From: Poecilobothrus nobilitatus
Taxonomy: Eukaryota > Arthropoda > Insecta > Diptera > Dolichopodidae
Direction of reading: 5' to 3'
Length of the DNA: 64,000 nt
Assembly (NCBI GenBank): GCA_947095535.1
Contig: OX352772.1
Span: 181,549,429-181,613,428, forward strand
Shown: piece by piece, positions 1 to 10,566 of the stretch
How the letters are laid out: each line of letters opens with the position of its first letter
How positions within the stretch are numbered: the stretch's first letter is position 1
Notes under the pieces: model-generated
What the model was told of the DNA's origin: nothing
What the model saw: only the letters and a program-made list of their open reading frames with translations
Database searches by the model: none
Program-made: the position numbers and the translations under genes

Positions 1-1244
1 ATTCAGGAAATTAACAATATGGGAGATAACAAAATATATTCAAACTGAATGAAGTCTGGATATACGACAATGAAAAGGAATACTACAACTTACGAAATTA
101 CCAAGTTATTTTCAATTGCCGAAACAAAAACAGAGGGGGAGGTACAGCAATATATATAAAGAATGATATAAATTTGAATATAATTATGCAAGATGAATTA
201 TACAACTTTACCATTACTGAGTTACTAAATACAACACCAAAAATCAAAATTGGCACGTTCTACAAAGCACCAAACGAAAACGATAACCTTTTTGTATGGA
301 AAAATAAGTAGATAAAATATTTTGTAAATAAAATAACACATGGAAAAATAAGTAGAGCAATTGTTCAAATTGTTCAAAACTGAAGGTACAAGAAAATTAT
401 TAAATACAAATACTTTGATCGATTATATAATTTCCAATTGCAATGATAAGATAAATATTTCATATAAATTAGAAAACACTGACCTCTCTGATAACCAAAT
501 TACTACTGCATACAATAAATCACGTATGCTTATCAAAAACTCAATGATAAAAATAACTAAAGCTAAAACAGATGCTACAACAAAATGCTCGAAATTGTAA
601 GCTGTAAAATCCAAGAAAAAAATGTGGATAAAATTGAACACTTGCAAAAAATTTTACAAACAGCTAAAGAAATAAGTACTAAAAGATTTACCATAAAAAC
701 TAGAAACAATCAATGGATGAATACAACGATACTACACAATATGAAAATCAGAAGAAAACTTTATGATGCCTCTAAAAAAGATAAAAATAATTTAGACAAA
801 AAAATTAAATACATAAGATCCAAAAAACAACCTGCCTACAAGAAGCTGGAAATGATTCAAGAAAAATCTGGAGGGTGATCAATAACACAATAAAAAATAA
901 TAATAATGTTGAAAGAAATGAAGTTATAAAAAGAATACAAAAGGATACAGGAGGTTATACTGAAAATGATAAGGAAATAGCAACAATCATAAATCAATTT
1001 TTCAACCAAATAGGAGAAAATATAATAAAGGAAAACAAAATGAAGAATACCAATGATAAGGAATAACTGAACCATAAATCAATGTTGCAAATGAAATGAG
1101 AAAATGAGAAAACCCTGCAAATGACAAGGAATATAACAACAAGTTTGCAACAACTATGATAAGGAATATAATGAACCATAAATCAATGTTGCAAATGAAA
1201 TGAGAAAATGAGAAAACCCTGCAAATGAAAATGAGATATATAAC
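1..1244 (+). mobile_element. LINE-A copy 1, 5' part (endonuclease to start of RT), truncated by window edge
   Basis: Fragment of a jockey/CR1-like non-LTR retrotransposon. Read through frameshifts, bases 40-300 give an apurinic-type endonuclease segment (KLNEVW, then NRGGGTAIYIKND, then KIGTFYKAPNE). Bases 361-600 and 585-878 give the linker between endonuclease and reverse transcriptase, and 875-1066 runs into the N-terminal side of RT. The same series recurs at 17.34-18.5, 31.8-32.9 and 36.1-37.2 kb, which supports the reading. There are several stops and frameshifts, so it is dead. The element starts upstream of the window and is interrupted at 1244 by LINE-C, resuming at 4675. The clade is inferred from the endonuclease style and the ORF1 of the longer copies; the exact family is not determined. 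Confidence 0.85.
1068..1228 (+). repeat. 57-bp direct duplication within LINE-A copy 1
   Basis: Bases 1068-1124 are repeated exactly at 1172-1228, an offset of 104 bp. The other LINE-A copies have a single version here, so this is a local duplication private to this copy. Confidence 0.85.
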
Positions 1245-1259
1245 AGGTTAGGTTAGGTT

Positions 1260-2343
1260 AAGGTGGCTGCCAAAAAGACAGACTTAGACCGTATTTGGTC
1301 CATTGTGATACCACATAGAAGCTTTTCTATCCCACTCGTTAAAACCAATTTGAGCTTTTTGCAAAGCGAAGAATACTCTCCACATTTCTACCTTCCAGAT
1401 CGCCAAGGCTGTCGAAGAGATATTGCCCCAAATGGGTATTTCTTCTTGCCGACAAGGCTGGACATGTGCAAAGGAGATAGAGAGTAGTTTCCTCTTCTTC
1501 TTCATCCTTGCAGGCTCTACAATATTCGTTTGTGGATAAGCCAAGTCTTCTGGCATGCTTCCCTATTAGACAGTGACCGGTGATTATACCCATTGTCATT
1601 CCAATGTCTGCCCTTTTGGGAGAAAGCAGATCATTGGATCGTCTTAAATCGGTTTTGGCCATATCAATCTTGTGATATTGCACGAGGTCAAGTTTGACCA
1701 TTTGTAATTTACCATATCCGTTATTTCCTTTCGAAATAGCGTTATGCTTGTGTATAGAGGTACCCCTAGTCCTGCCCTATCCGGCAGAACTTGTAAGGTT
1801 GTACCAATTCTTGCGAGTTCATCAGCTTTTTCATTTCCCGGAATACCTCAATGATCTGGTACCCAGCAAAGCTGAATGCTAAACTGCCTGGCCATCGTCG
1901 TTAAGAAGTTTTCGGCATTTTATTACAGTCTTCGAGGTTGTGCATGTTGATTCCAGTGATTTTAACGCAGCGTGACTGTCTGACAGAATACCTACTTGCT
2001 TCACAGTCAAAACGCTTCTATTCAGTAGAATCAAGACTTCTTGAATTGCCATCATTTCCGCTTGGAAGATGCTACAATGGTCTGGTAATCGGAAATAATG
2101 ACTGATATTCAGATTATCTGAGAAGACCCCACATCCTACACTGCTGTTCTTTTTTGAACCATCCGTGTAGAATTGTACTCCTTCGAAGATAATCACTGTG
2201 TTCGAGTTCCAACTCTCACGGCCTTGTATGCTCGTCACATGAGATTTCCCGAAGAAGTAAGTGGGAACGTGTAGTCCAGCAAGACGGGAGTGGACTTGAA
2301 TTGGTTTATGATATCCGAGTGACCTTCTCGTGAATCGATCCAC
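1260..2343 (-). pseudogene. LINE-C RNase H domain and C-terminal Cys-rich tail
   Basis: Bases 2343-1879 (minus) encode an RNase HI-like domain: YTDGSK with the first catalytic Asp, then FQAEMMAIQEVL with the catalytic Glu, then ILSDSHAALKSL with the next Asp. In this family it degrades the RNA strand after reverse transcription. Bases 1701-1339 continue with the conserved tail: GIITGHCLIGKHARRLGL followed by a C-x2-C knuckle-like stretch (EYCRACKDEEEEETTLYLLC) typical of R1/LOA elements. The two ORFs lie in different frames, so at least one frameshift separates them. The catalytic residues are visible, but the polyprotein is broken upstream. Confidence 0.8.
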
Positions 2344-4135
2344 TGGGATGTAGCTTTTAATCTCACAGCTGTATTTGTGGCTGCAAATTTACTATAATAT
2401 TCTACAGGCATCAAATTAAGCATGATGTCCAATCCGCAGAAGGGGTTGTTATAAAAGAGCCACTTAAACATAGTGTGGTAGTTCTTTTGACCCTAGCGAT
2501 TACCTTGCGGTTGACCTCTTTATCGATTGCCTTCCACCATACTAGAATTCCGTACATAAGAATGGGTCTCAATACGGATGTGTATAGCCAGTAAGTCATG
2601 TATGAAGCCTCATTTCCTACCAATGGCTTTTTTACACGAGTAGAGTGCTATTGAGGCCTTATTTACTCTTTCTGAGATGTTAGCCTTCCAGCTTAACTTC
2701 CTGTCTAGAGTTAGTTCCAGAAATTTCGCCGTTTCGCTAAAGGCAAGAGTGGAGCCATTTAACGAAGGCGGCTTTATTTTAGGAACTTTATATTGCCTTG
2801 TAAAAAGGACCAGTTCGGTTTTCTGTGGATTTACTGACAGTCCACAGTCTATAGCCCATGTTGTGATTTTATTTAGTGCAAGTTGTAAAACGTCCCTTAG
2901 ACTTTCTGGGAACTTGCCACTGACAACGACAGTGACATCGTCCACATAGGTGATTGTTCTAAAGCCCGCCTCTTCTAGGATTTTAAGCAATTTATTTACC
3001 ACCATATTCCAAAGAAGGGGGATAGCACTCCTCCTTGTGCTATCTTTTCACAAGCTTTTTTACTGAAGCGTTGCCTAAGTTTGCACTGTTGGCCCTGCTA
3101 TTTAGCATATTAGCTATCAGTGCTCTTAGCTCCGGTTCAACTCCTAGGCTTATGAGTGCGTCTACAATTGCTGCCTGATTCACGTTATTAAACGTGATTA
3201 CATTTTAACATTACACATAAACAAATACTACAAGAGTATACTCTTTGCAATTTAAAGCTCGAGCTCGTCAAAGTGTGAAGTGCAGTATCCACTGACTTCC
3301 CTTTACAGTAAGCATGTTGAGAGGCTGACAATAGATTTTTATCTAAGTTGCAGCGGATATGGATGTCGATTAATCTTTCTAAGGTTTCTAGAAGGAAGGA
3401 TGACAGGCTTATAGGCCAAAAGTCCTTCGCATAGACGTGACTACTTTTGCCGGCCTTGGGTATGAACAGCTACTCTGAAATGTTTCCATTTATCCGGGAT
3501 AAACCCCAAATTAAGACAACCACAGAAAATGCTTTTTAGCTAAGCCAGGGTAGTAGATACAGTTTGCTGGATCTCAGCGGGTATAGATCCATCCGATCCG
3601 CTTGACTTGAATGGTTTGAAGCTATCTATAGACCATTGTAGTTTGTGTCCTGTAACCACCACCTCTGAAATAATAGGGGAGGATTCAAAAGACAAGGGGT
3701 TTGTCCATAGAATTTTCCTACGTCTAGATGCCTCGGAGACTTTTTCTATATCTCCGCAGAATAGTCTCCAGGTGTTCTTTTTTCGCCGTTTAAAGTGCTT
3801 TTTTGTACTGACTAAGAGCCGTTTTATAATAGCTCCAGTGCTGTACCTCGCTCGTTTTTTTGGCATTATTAAAAGCCCTCCTACTATATTTCCTTAGAGC
3901 TTTGATTTCATCATTCCACCAAGGTGGTTTAGATTTTCCCCTAGGCTTACTGGTGTTACACGAATGCTCTAAGGCCTTATTGCAGGCCTTAGTAAAAACG
4001 TTAACTAGGCTATTTACATCCTGGATATTTTTAGGAATTCCAGGTGTTAAGGAGGGAAGTGTTGACTTTAAGTGCTCCTTATTTTTGTTCCAGTCAGTTT
4101 TCTTAGGATTTCGATAGACTGACTTTATTGGAGGA
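2344..4135 (-). pseudogene. LINE-C reverse transcriptase and upstream linker, decayed
   Basis: Bases 3005-2610 (minus) encode the RT palm from the last part of motif B to the thumb: MVVNKLLKILEEAGF, then TYVDDVTVVVSG with the YxDD box as YVDD, then GLSVNPQKTELVLFTR. The thumb continues at 2623-2344 (VLRPILMYGILVWWKA). Upstream, the fingers are readable in pieces between 3540 and 3020 (YAKDFRPISLSSFLLE; LGVEPELRALIANMLNSR). The segment carrying the first catalytic Asp, FIDIEGAFNNVN in the copy at 63.2 kb, is replaced near 3190-3245 by AT-rich sequence and loses that residue. Bases 3866-3540 hold the basic linker between endonuclease and RT. Confidence 0.8.
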
Positions 4136-4170
4136 CTTTCGTCCAGAATGAACTCAAGGTATCTGTGATC

Positions 4171-4674
4171 TCAAAAGGAATGGTCATCAGAAACTTTCCA
4201 TGAGTTTATTTTAGAATAAATGAAGTCCGAGACTAAGATTATGTCCAGGACTTCTTGCCTATTACTAGTAACAAAGGAAGGTTCCCTGCCAATGTTACAG
4301 ATAAGGTTAGTACTTAAAATGTAATCAAAAAGTGATTCACCTCTTTCGTTGGTATCCGTACTACCCCAGATGTCATGATGAGCATTGGCGTCGCAGCTTA
4401 TGATGACTCCAATGTTCATCCTTCTAGCATCCGCTACCAACCCTGCCAGATTGGATTTAGGGAGTGAATCCTGCGAATCGTGAGGAAGATACGCCGCAAA
4501 AACTCAAAGCCTTGAATTTTTTACCTTTAGGCTCGTCGCGACCAGATCAGCATCACTGTAATTATACATAAAAGTTAAATTTAATGTATTTTTAGCAAGT
4601 ATGCACGCTCTAGGTCTACATACCTCTTTTTTATACAACAATGTGTATCCTGTTATCTTGAGTTCATGAACCTG
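4171..4674 (-). pseudogene. LINE-C endonuclease (APE-like) C-terminal half
   Basis: Minus-strand ORFs at 4707-4504 and 4440-4171 join through one stop. They read as the C-terminal half of an APE-like endonuclease: an AAYLPHDSQD-type turn near 4500, ISCDANAHHDIWGSTDTN carrying the catalytic DAN, then REPSFVTSNRQEVLDIIL and SWKVSDDHSF. The canonical SDH of this family reads SDDH here and is followed by a stop. The N-terminal half is missing because the element is 5' truncated at 4674. Confidence 0.82.
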
Positions 4675-6109
4675 ATATGTAACATAATAATGGGACTGAA
4701 TAAACATTCAGCCGCCGAAATGGACAATATTACGGTTAAAGATTTACAATCAATGGTCCTTGTAATAAAAAGGCCATTAACAAACATGGTATACAAAAGT
4801 ATTTTGATGGGTGTATTTTCAAATTGCCTAAAAGATACTATTATAACACCGATTTACAAAAGTGGTTCGAAAACTGATTGTGGAATTTACAGACCAATAT
4901 CATTACTTAATTCGATAAGTAAAATTTTTGAAAAAATAATAAATATAAGAGTAAGAACCTTTATAAATGAAACTATTGGATTTGATATTGCTGATGACAC
5001 TAAAATTGTTGCCAAAGCAAACATACTAAGGGAAGTAGAAACTGAATTAAATAACGACATAAAGGCTTACAGTAATTGGTTAAATCTTAATGAACTTATG
5101 AACACAAAAAAACTAATTATATAATATTCAGATCTAGACTAAAAAGCTGTGAGGAAATTAACATAAAAGTTAACGTAGCAGAGCACAAAATATAAAATAT
5201 TCGGGAGTCACAAATGACGAAACCCTTAAATGGGGCAATCACGTCTAAAAAATAAAAAACAGTATTCTCCCAATGATAATGGCAATAAAAAGATCAGGTG
5301 GTACAACTAAAAGGGTGGCTAAACTTATCTCTATGGCTACATTTTATCAAAGATAAAATACAACATTACAAGTTGGACATTACAAGTTGGAGTCATTGTT
5401 CAAGTTTTTATCTAAAGCAAATAGGTACAATAATGAATAAAGCACTAAAAATATTATTTAAGATGGATATGAGATGTTATATGTAGCATAAAAAAGTATA
5501 TAAGGACACAGAGGAATTGGATATTAATCAGTTAATTTATTTCGAAAAATGTAAATATATTCATAAAATAGTGAACAAACAATTAAAATCAAATTGGAAA
5601 CAATACACGAAAAGAAATCTACAACTATAACACAAGCAATAGATTTAAATTGAATAGGCACGTCCAATAGCTAAAACGTCCACTGAACATAAAAGTTTTA
5701 ATAATAGTGCAATAAATTATATAAAAAATTACCTAAATACATTAAAGATTGCAAAAACACAGATAAGTTTAAATCTTCACTAAAGAGGCACGTATGCAAT
5801 ATCAGAAATTAAAAATTAATTGTTTTTATTTTGTATTACTTAATTTGTTTGTTTTTTAGTATACATTATACATTTTATTTAATATGTAGATTTATTTTAA
5901 TTTTACATGTATAGTTTTTTATATATAAAAAAAAAAATTTTTTGTTTTTTTTTTTCTTTTATTAAATTATTGTTATAGTTATAAAATAATATATTTAATT
6001 TCTTATACACAATGTAATATTGTCTGAAATTAAATTAAAATAAAACAAATATATGTACTATTTTAAAACTACGAAAATTAAAAAATTATGCTAACTTAAA
6101 AAAAAAAAA
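4675..6109 (+). mobile_element. LINE-A copy 1, 3' part (RT remnant, 3' UTR, poly-A)
   Basis: Continuation of the LINE-A copy interrupted at 1244. Bases 4666-5124 encode RT fingers (DTIITPIYKSGSKTDCGIYR and PISLLNSISKIFEKI). The text then jumps directly to IADDTKIVAKANI, the region around the catalytic YADD box. The palm motifs that should lie between, including the first catalytic Asp and the PQGS box, are absent. RT thumb pieces follow to about 5500 (ITSWSHCSSF, IGTIMNKALKILFKMDMR), then the C-terminal end at about 5810 and an AT-rich 3' UTR. A poly-A run at 6098-6109 marks the 3' end, immediately followed by Polinton-like sequence. The same boundary occurs at 19984. Confidence 0.82.
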
Positions 6110-6640
6110 GATATTACCTATAACTCACCAAATATATCCCAATCAATTCAAAGTATGTGAAAAAGTATTAAATGATGTGACGTCGGTCCCATATGACTAT
6201 AAATTAATAGATCTTACTCAAGACGTTAATGATATATTTCGATTAAGAAGTGATATATATTGGAAAAAGTTTGTGTTATTGTACGAGATATCAATTAGAA
6301 CATTTTGGGGAGGAATATGAAACGTTTGAAGACCAATCGACATATATTGCACCTGTTAAAAACCTCTAAACCAAAATTCTAGAAAGTAATTATAAAACAC
6401 TGCGACCTTGAAGTAATAAAAACATTTTTCGCAATCTCTTTAAATATTTTAAAAGGTAATTGTAATTTCAGTAAAAAAAACAACAATCCTATTGCGAAGG
6501 TATAAAAAAGAATTAAGATCACTTATTTGCGGGAAAAAATCTATAAATAGCGAAAGCAAAATCATTATTCAACGTGGTGGATTTTTACCTACACTTCTTG
6601 GTGCAGTACTATCAGGGATAATCGGAAATTTTATAAAATG
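6110..6640 (+). pseudogene. Polinton/Maverick-like coding relic with GGFLP tail
   Basis: Frameshifted coding sequence interrupted upstream by LINE-A. Two blocks are readable. Bases 6180-6370 contain VPYDYKLIDLTQDVNDIFRL and a stretch ending DQSTYIAP. Bases 6390-6640 contain a basic stretch followed by RGGFLPTLLGAVLSGIIGNF and a stop. Short proteins ending in a basic region plus RGGFLPxLL and a hydrophobic tail are familiar to me as small genes associated with Polinton/Maverick elements in invertebrates; their role is unproven and I infer the link from memory of the pattern. The first block has no function I can name. A diverged copy without the second block lies at 19985-20276. A clear Polinton packaging-ATPase relic at 28.76 kb shows that Polintons are present in this region. 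Confidence 0.5.
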
Positions 6641-6839
6641 AATATTTTATTATTGTATTGCTTCCTTTTTTTTTCTTTTTGTTTTTTTTTGTCTTTCTTA
6701 TTTTGTTTTATGTTAATATTTTTTTTTTTGTTATAATTATAAATTTGTTTTATTTGTAATTTTCTCTTTTATTTTATTTTTGTATAGAATAAGAAAACAA
6801 AAAAAAAATTTAATTATTTAGTAATAATTTTAGTGAGCG

Positions 6840-7113
6840 GTACTAAAAAAGCACGTCTATCTATGTCAACACTTTTTGACCTATTATATCTATGGGTGAT
6901 CACAAACCAATAATTAGAATCATGCAAAAAAAATTTCATTCAATAACATCACCACGGTTGCAACGTATGAAATTAAGGTTATCCAAATATGATTTAAAAG
7001 TAGTTTACATTACAGGTAAATACTTATATATTGCAGATTTGTTATCTAGATTTTATATTGAAAACTCGAAAAGAGGTGAAATTGAGAAATTAAATGAATT
7101 AGTTCACTCTTAA
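6840..7113 (+). pseudogene. Gypsy RNase H domain, C-terminal part
   Basis: The ORF at 6892-7113 reads GDHKPIIRIMQKKFH, then SPRLQRMKLRLSKYDLKVVY, then ITGKYLYIADLLSRFY. These are the hallmark end of Ty3/Gypsy RNase H (DHKPL, SPRLQRM, PGKxMxIADxLSR), including the late catalytic Asp of IADLLSR. The Asp of the usual TDHK motif is present in GDHK. The RT that should precede it is missing, replaced by AT-rich DNA after the Polinton relic. Confidence 0.85.
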
Positions 7114-7319
7114 AATATTAGCAAGAGAAACAGAATTTGTTTATACAAGAAACAGGTAAAGACCCGATTTTACGTGTAGTTTAAAAATTTTTATTAGACG
7201 GGTGGCCTACAAATAAAAATAGTGTTGATGTTTTTACATTTTATTTTATTTTATAAAGTTTTGATTTTAAAATTAAAAATTAATTCTATTTAGATGAAGG
7301 TTTAATTTTTTTATTAATA

Positions 7320-7950
7320 GAGTTATTGTGCCACAAAATTTAAGAAATTTAATTTTATATAAATTACATGAATTCCAATTGGCAATACAAAAGACAAAGT
7401 TTAGAGTTCGTTCGCTGATATATTGACCGTCATTAAATATTGATATAGAAAATTTGGTAACAGAGTGTCAAACTTGTCAGAAATATCGTAGTGCGAATAT
7501 TTGTGACCCAATGATATCACATGCAGTTCCATTGTTACCATTCCAAAAAATTGGAACTGATATTTTTGAATTTGCAAAAATAATTATATTGTAGTGGCAG
7601 ATTATTATTCTAGGTATATAAAGACAGATTTTTAATTAGCTAGGCAGATTATTATTCTAGCTAATTAAAAATAAAACTGCTAATGAAGTTGTATCAAAGT
7701 TAAAAACTGCTTTTCAGTTCACAGTATCCCAAAAGAAATTGTAGCTGACAATATGCCATTCAATTCGTTTAATTTCATAATGTTTTGTAACACATTGGAT
7801 ATTCAATTTACAACATCAAGTTCTATATATGCTCAATATAATGGATTTTCGGTATATAGGTAAAAACCTATTAAAAAAAATCTTAAGTTAGTAATACGGA
7901 ATTATGGATTGCGTTAAGTTGTTTCCAATGTAGGTAAAAACATAAATATA
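7320..7950 (+). pseudogene. Gypsy integrase zinc-binding and catalytic core, frameshifted
   Basis: Three-frame reading gives the H2C2-like zinc domain (LHEFQLAIQKTKFRVR, then PSLNIDIENLVTECQTCQKY with the paired Cys). The DDE core follows: FQKIGTDIFEF with the first Asp, an IVADNMPFNS segment with the second, and a following YAQYNGF stretch. Several stops and single-base shifts occur. The RNase H-like fold joins retroelement DNA to the host; here it is only a fossil. Confidence 0.75.
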
Positions 7951-8159
7951 ACAAGTAAATGTAACAGTAAGTCGATGCAACCGACTTATTAATACCCGAA
8001 TTAATTCTAAAAAAATAATTAATTCGAATTAAATTAAAAATCCATAAGTTTTTTTGGCAGCTGCTTGAACTTCTTCCCTTTTCTGTCTTATTCAACTCGA
8101 ATTTCAGGAACGTAAAAGAGGCATCCTCTTGGGATATGCTTGACACCTTTGTAAAAAAT

Positions 8160-9440
8160 TTTAAGTTTCTATCTTTATTAATTTCGAAGATTGTTAGTCC
8201 TTGGGAGGTGTGGAGATATGCCCTTTGTTCGTTTTGGAGATATGCTCGTTGCGTCTTGATATGGAAATCCCAATTTTACAACTACTTATAGATATGCGTC
8301 TTGTGCTCGTCCGGAAGTTTCCAAAATGCGAACCCATGGTTCAAATTCTTTCAAATGTCAGTTTCCAATTTTACAGAAAAGGAAACATAACAGAACACAT
8401 TTGTACTAAAAATAAAAGTTCTATCTTTGTGGGTTGTGGAGATATACTCGTTTGCTCTGGGGCTCGTCCGGAAGCTTCCAAGATTTGAACCCATGTAGCA
8501 AATCCTCACAAATTTCAGAAACATAAATCAAACATGAAGGAACACCATTCTGCCTAATTTAAAGGTTCTATCTTTGTTGGTTGTGGAGATATACTCGTTT
8601 GCTCTGGGGCTCGTCCGGAAGCTTCCAAGATTTGAACCCATGTAGCAAATCCTCACAAATTTCAGAAACATAAATCAAACATGAAAGAACACCATTCTAC
8701 CGAATTTAAAGGTTATATCTTTGTTTTTTTTGGAGATAATCTCATTTGCTCTGGGCTCGTCCGGAAGCTTCCAAGGTTGGAACCCATGGACCAAATCCTC
8801 ACAAATTTCAGAAACATAAATCAAACATGAAGGAACACCATTCTGCCTAATTTAAAGGTTATATCTTTGTTGCTTTTGGAGATAATATCATTTGCTCTGA
8901 AGCTCGTTCGGAAGCTTCCAAAATCCGAACCCAAGGACCAAATCCTCTCAAATTTCAAAAACCTAAATCAAACATGAAAGAACACCATTCTGCCGAATTT
9001 AAAGGTTCTATCTTTGTTGGTTTTGGAGATAATCTCGTTTGCTCTGGGGCTCGTTCGGAAGCTTCCAAAATCCAAACCCATGGACCAAATCATACATAAA
9101 TCGAACAGGAAGGAACATCATTGTACAAAATTTAAAGGTTATATCTTTATTGGTTTTGGAGATAATCTCATTTACTCTGGGGCTCGTTCGGAAGCTTTCA
9201 AAATCCGAACCCATGGACCAAATCCTCTTAAATTTCAGAGACATAAATCGAACGGGAAGGAATATCATTGTACAAAATTTAAAGGTTCTATCTTTGTTGG
9301 GTTTGGAGATAATCTCGTTTGCTCCGGAATCATTCGGAAGCTTCCAGAATCCGAACCCATGAACCGGTTTTGTCCAGATTCGAACTTAGTCTTTCCTTTC
9401 GTAATTAGTAACCTACTATATAAATTTCATCAAGATAGCT
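8160..9440. repeat. ~145-bp tandem array inside the fly-type repeat
   Basis: About eight consecutive imperfect units. Each contains GGAGATA(T/A)(A/T)CTCGTTTGCT, GGCTCGTCCGGAAGCTTCC, AAATCCGAACCCATG and ACATAAATC. The landmark GCTCGTxCGGAAG(C/T)TTCC occurs near 8307, 8463, 8605, 8755, 8905, 9050, 9185 and (degenerate) 9328, giving a period of about 145 bp. Units near the right end carry small deletions. Confidence 0.88.
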
Positions 9441-9466
9441 TTATTAGTTTTTGAGTTATCGTGCGA

Positions 9467-9500
9467 ACGGACGGACGGACGGACGGACGGACGGACGGAC
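9467..9500. repeat. (GGAC)n microsatellite
   Basis: Eight and a half tandem ACGG units, no interruption. Tetranucleotide runs of this type precede the conserved 3' block of many fly interspersed repeats. Confidence 0.95.
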
Positions 9501-9632
9501 ATCGTTAAATCGACGCAGGAGGTGATCCTGATTCAGAATATATATACATGTCCATATCTAACTCGCTTCCTTTTGGTGGTTACAAACACCATACCAAAGT
9601 TAATATACCCTATACCTTTAGGTGTAGGGTAT

Positions 9633-9850
9633 AAAAAAAACATAGGTAAAAAACTTATTATGATGTGCTTAGTAAAAGTAGAGATAATTTTGTAAAGGAT
9701 GAAAGAATTTGTTTTAAAGATGCAAAGCACGGTTGGTTAAAAGGGTACATTGCAGAAGTTTGCTTCACACCAAGATCATATTGGGTAAGATTAATTAATG
9801 GCCAAGTTTTAAGGCGAAATTCAAAGTATTTTCGAAAAAGAGGAGCATAA
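9633..9850 (+). pseudogene. Gypsy integrase C-terminal domain
   Basis: The ORF at 9665-9850 reads SRDNFVKDERICFKDAKHGW, then LKGYIAEVCFTPRSYWVRL and INGQVLRRNSKYFRKRGA. This matches the small beta-barrel at the end of many Gypsy integrases (W-x-G-x-V ... TPRSY-x-V ... G-x-xxRRNxxxLR). It joins the integrase core across the inserted repeat. The same segment, truncated at TPR, occurs at 21744-21858, where it is fused to Copia sequence. Confidence 0.8.
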
Positions 9851-10347
9851 TGATTTGAAATATTAATAATTGAAACATAGAAACGAAAAATGTAATTGAC
9901 AGTATTAATAATTGAAAAGAATATGTTTTGTTTAAGAATTTTTGTTTTAGTAGTAACTAGATTTTGAAGTTTTTTTTTATTATTTGGTTTTTCTATAAAT
10001 TTAATTACATAATTTGAACAGATGTTTTTTTTAGCTAACAAAATGTTTGTATCCTTTTTGGTTTTTTAATCCGAATAAAAAATTAAAGATAATAAGAAAA
10101 AAAATTAAAAAGAAAAAAAACAATAGAGATTAGAAATTGAATGTGAATTATAAGTATTAGTAATAGAAACATAAGTAGTAGTAAAATTGGGATTTCCATT
10201 GCGTTTCAAAGGTACTCGAACAATTATTATAAAAAAAAAAAAAAGTACACATATTATGAATTGATAAAATAGGATTATATTTCTTTTGTTTTTTATTAAT
10301 ATAAATATAAATTTGAAATTGTGTAAAGGGTTATGTAATATCTGACA
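9851..10347. other. AT-rich non-coding stretch between Gypsy pol and candidate LTR
   Basis: Bases after the Gypsy stop are AT-rich, with poly-A/poly-T runs and no ORF or recognisable domain. They could be the element's 3' untranslated region. Confidence 0.5.
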
Positions 10348-10566
10348 TGTTATAATTTGTAGTAGAATAGTAAGCTTCAGTACTTTATATATAATCAGTA
10401 CTTATAATCATATGAGCAGTACTTAGTTAAATAATAATTAATGGTACTGAGCTGTCCGCCATTGTCGGCGAGTAGTCGTTCAGACATGAAGCAATAAAGA
10501 CGAAGATTATTCAAAAAACAAGAACTCATGGTTTTCTTGTATTTAAATGAACTAGTGGACATAACA
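10348..10566 (+). repeat. Candidate 3' LTR of the Gypsy element
   Basis: A 219-bp block starts TGTTAT and ends ATAACA, a perfect 6-bp terminal inversion with TG...CA ends. It contains a TATA-like TTTATATATAA near 10384 and a polyadenylation signal AATAAA at 10493-10498 inside a GC-richer R/U5-like section (GTCCGCCATTGTCGGCG). It lies about 500 bp past the Gypsy stop, where a 3' LTR is expected. No second copy exists in the window, so the assignment is provisional. An alternative right end is the GTAACA at 10610. Confidence 0.45.

Larger units (their letters stand above)
1245..4674 (-). mobile_element. LINE-C, 5'-truncated LOA/R1-like LINE nested in LINE-A
   Basis: Minus-strand non-LTR retrotransposon with endonuclease, reverse transcriptase and RNase H in the order expected for LOA/I/R1-type elements. 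It interrupts LINE-A exactly where the other copies read ACATATAACATAATAATGG. The flanks carry an imperfect 9-bp target duplication, ATATATAAC at 1236-1244 and ATATGTAAC at 4675-4683. It is 5' truncated within the endonuclease, the usual outcome of target-primed reverse transcription. Its 3' end (low coordinates) is not poly(A) but a short run of TAACC units after CAGCCACCT. Stops and frameshifts in every domain make it a pseudogene. A second, opposite-strand copy of the family lies at 63.15-64.0 kb. Confidence 0.85.
7951..9632. mobile_element. Fly-type interspersed repeat inserted in the Gypsy integrase
   Basis: Foreign block bounded by the point where Gypsy sequence stops (AACATAAATATA) and resumes (ACATAGGTAAAAAACTTATT). 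It starts with an AATACCCGAATT-type end and finishes with GTAGGGTATAAAA. Near the end it carries (GGAC)n followed by GGTGATCCTGATTCAGAATA and a TACAAACACCATACCAAAG stretch. Very similar ends occur in abundant non-coding repeats of Drosophila and other flies, which is the best organism clue in the window. Short ORFs inside it are by-products of the internal tandem array. It could be a Helitron-like or other non-autonomous DNA element; no transposase is visible. Confidence 0.7.
6840..9850 (+). mobile_element. Ty3/Gypsy element fragment 1 (RNase H to integrase C-terminus)
   Basis: Plus-strand Gypsy pol fragment lacking protease and RT. It contains the end of RNase H (6840-7113), the integrase zinc-binding and catalytic domains (7320-7950) and the integrase C-terminus (9641-9850). 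A 1.7-kb unrelated repeat is inserted at about 7951-9632, because the second copy (20310-21858) reads continuously there from the AACATAAATATA side into the C-terminal part. All ORFs are broken. The last coding residues are followed by AT-rich sequence and then a candidate 3' LTR at 10348. Confidence 0.8.

Noticed and set aside
423..1179. Minus-strand hydrophobic ORFs opposite LINE-A (also at 18258-18643, 32704-33089, 36995-37380)
   Set aside because: They are shadows of AT-rich plus-strand LINE coding sequence, repeated because the LINE is repeated.
1243..1262. TTAGG-like run as a telomere remnant
   Set aside because: Only about three units, exactly at the 3' end of LINE-C; better explained as the element's tail.
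8160..9440. CRISPR-like array
   Set aside because: The ~145-bp units are contiguous imperfect repeats without unique spacers, in a eukaryotic transposon context.
9008..9454. Overlapping ORFs of 86-146 codons in the 145-bp array
   Set aside because: They are periodic translations of the tandem units on both strands.
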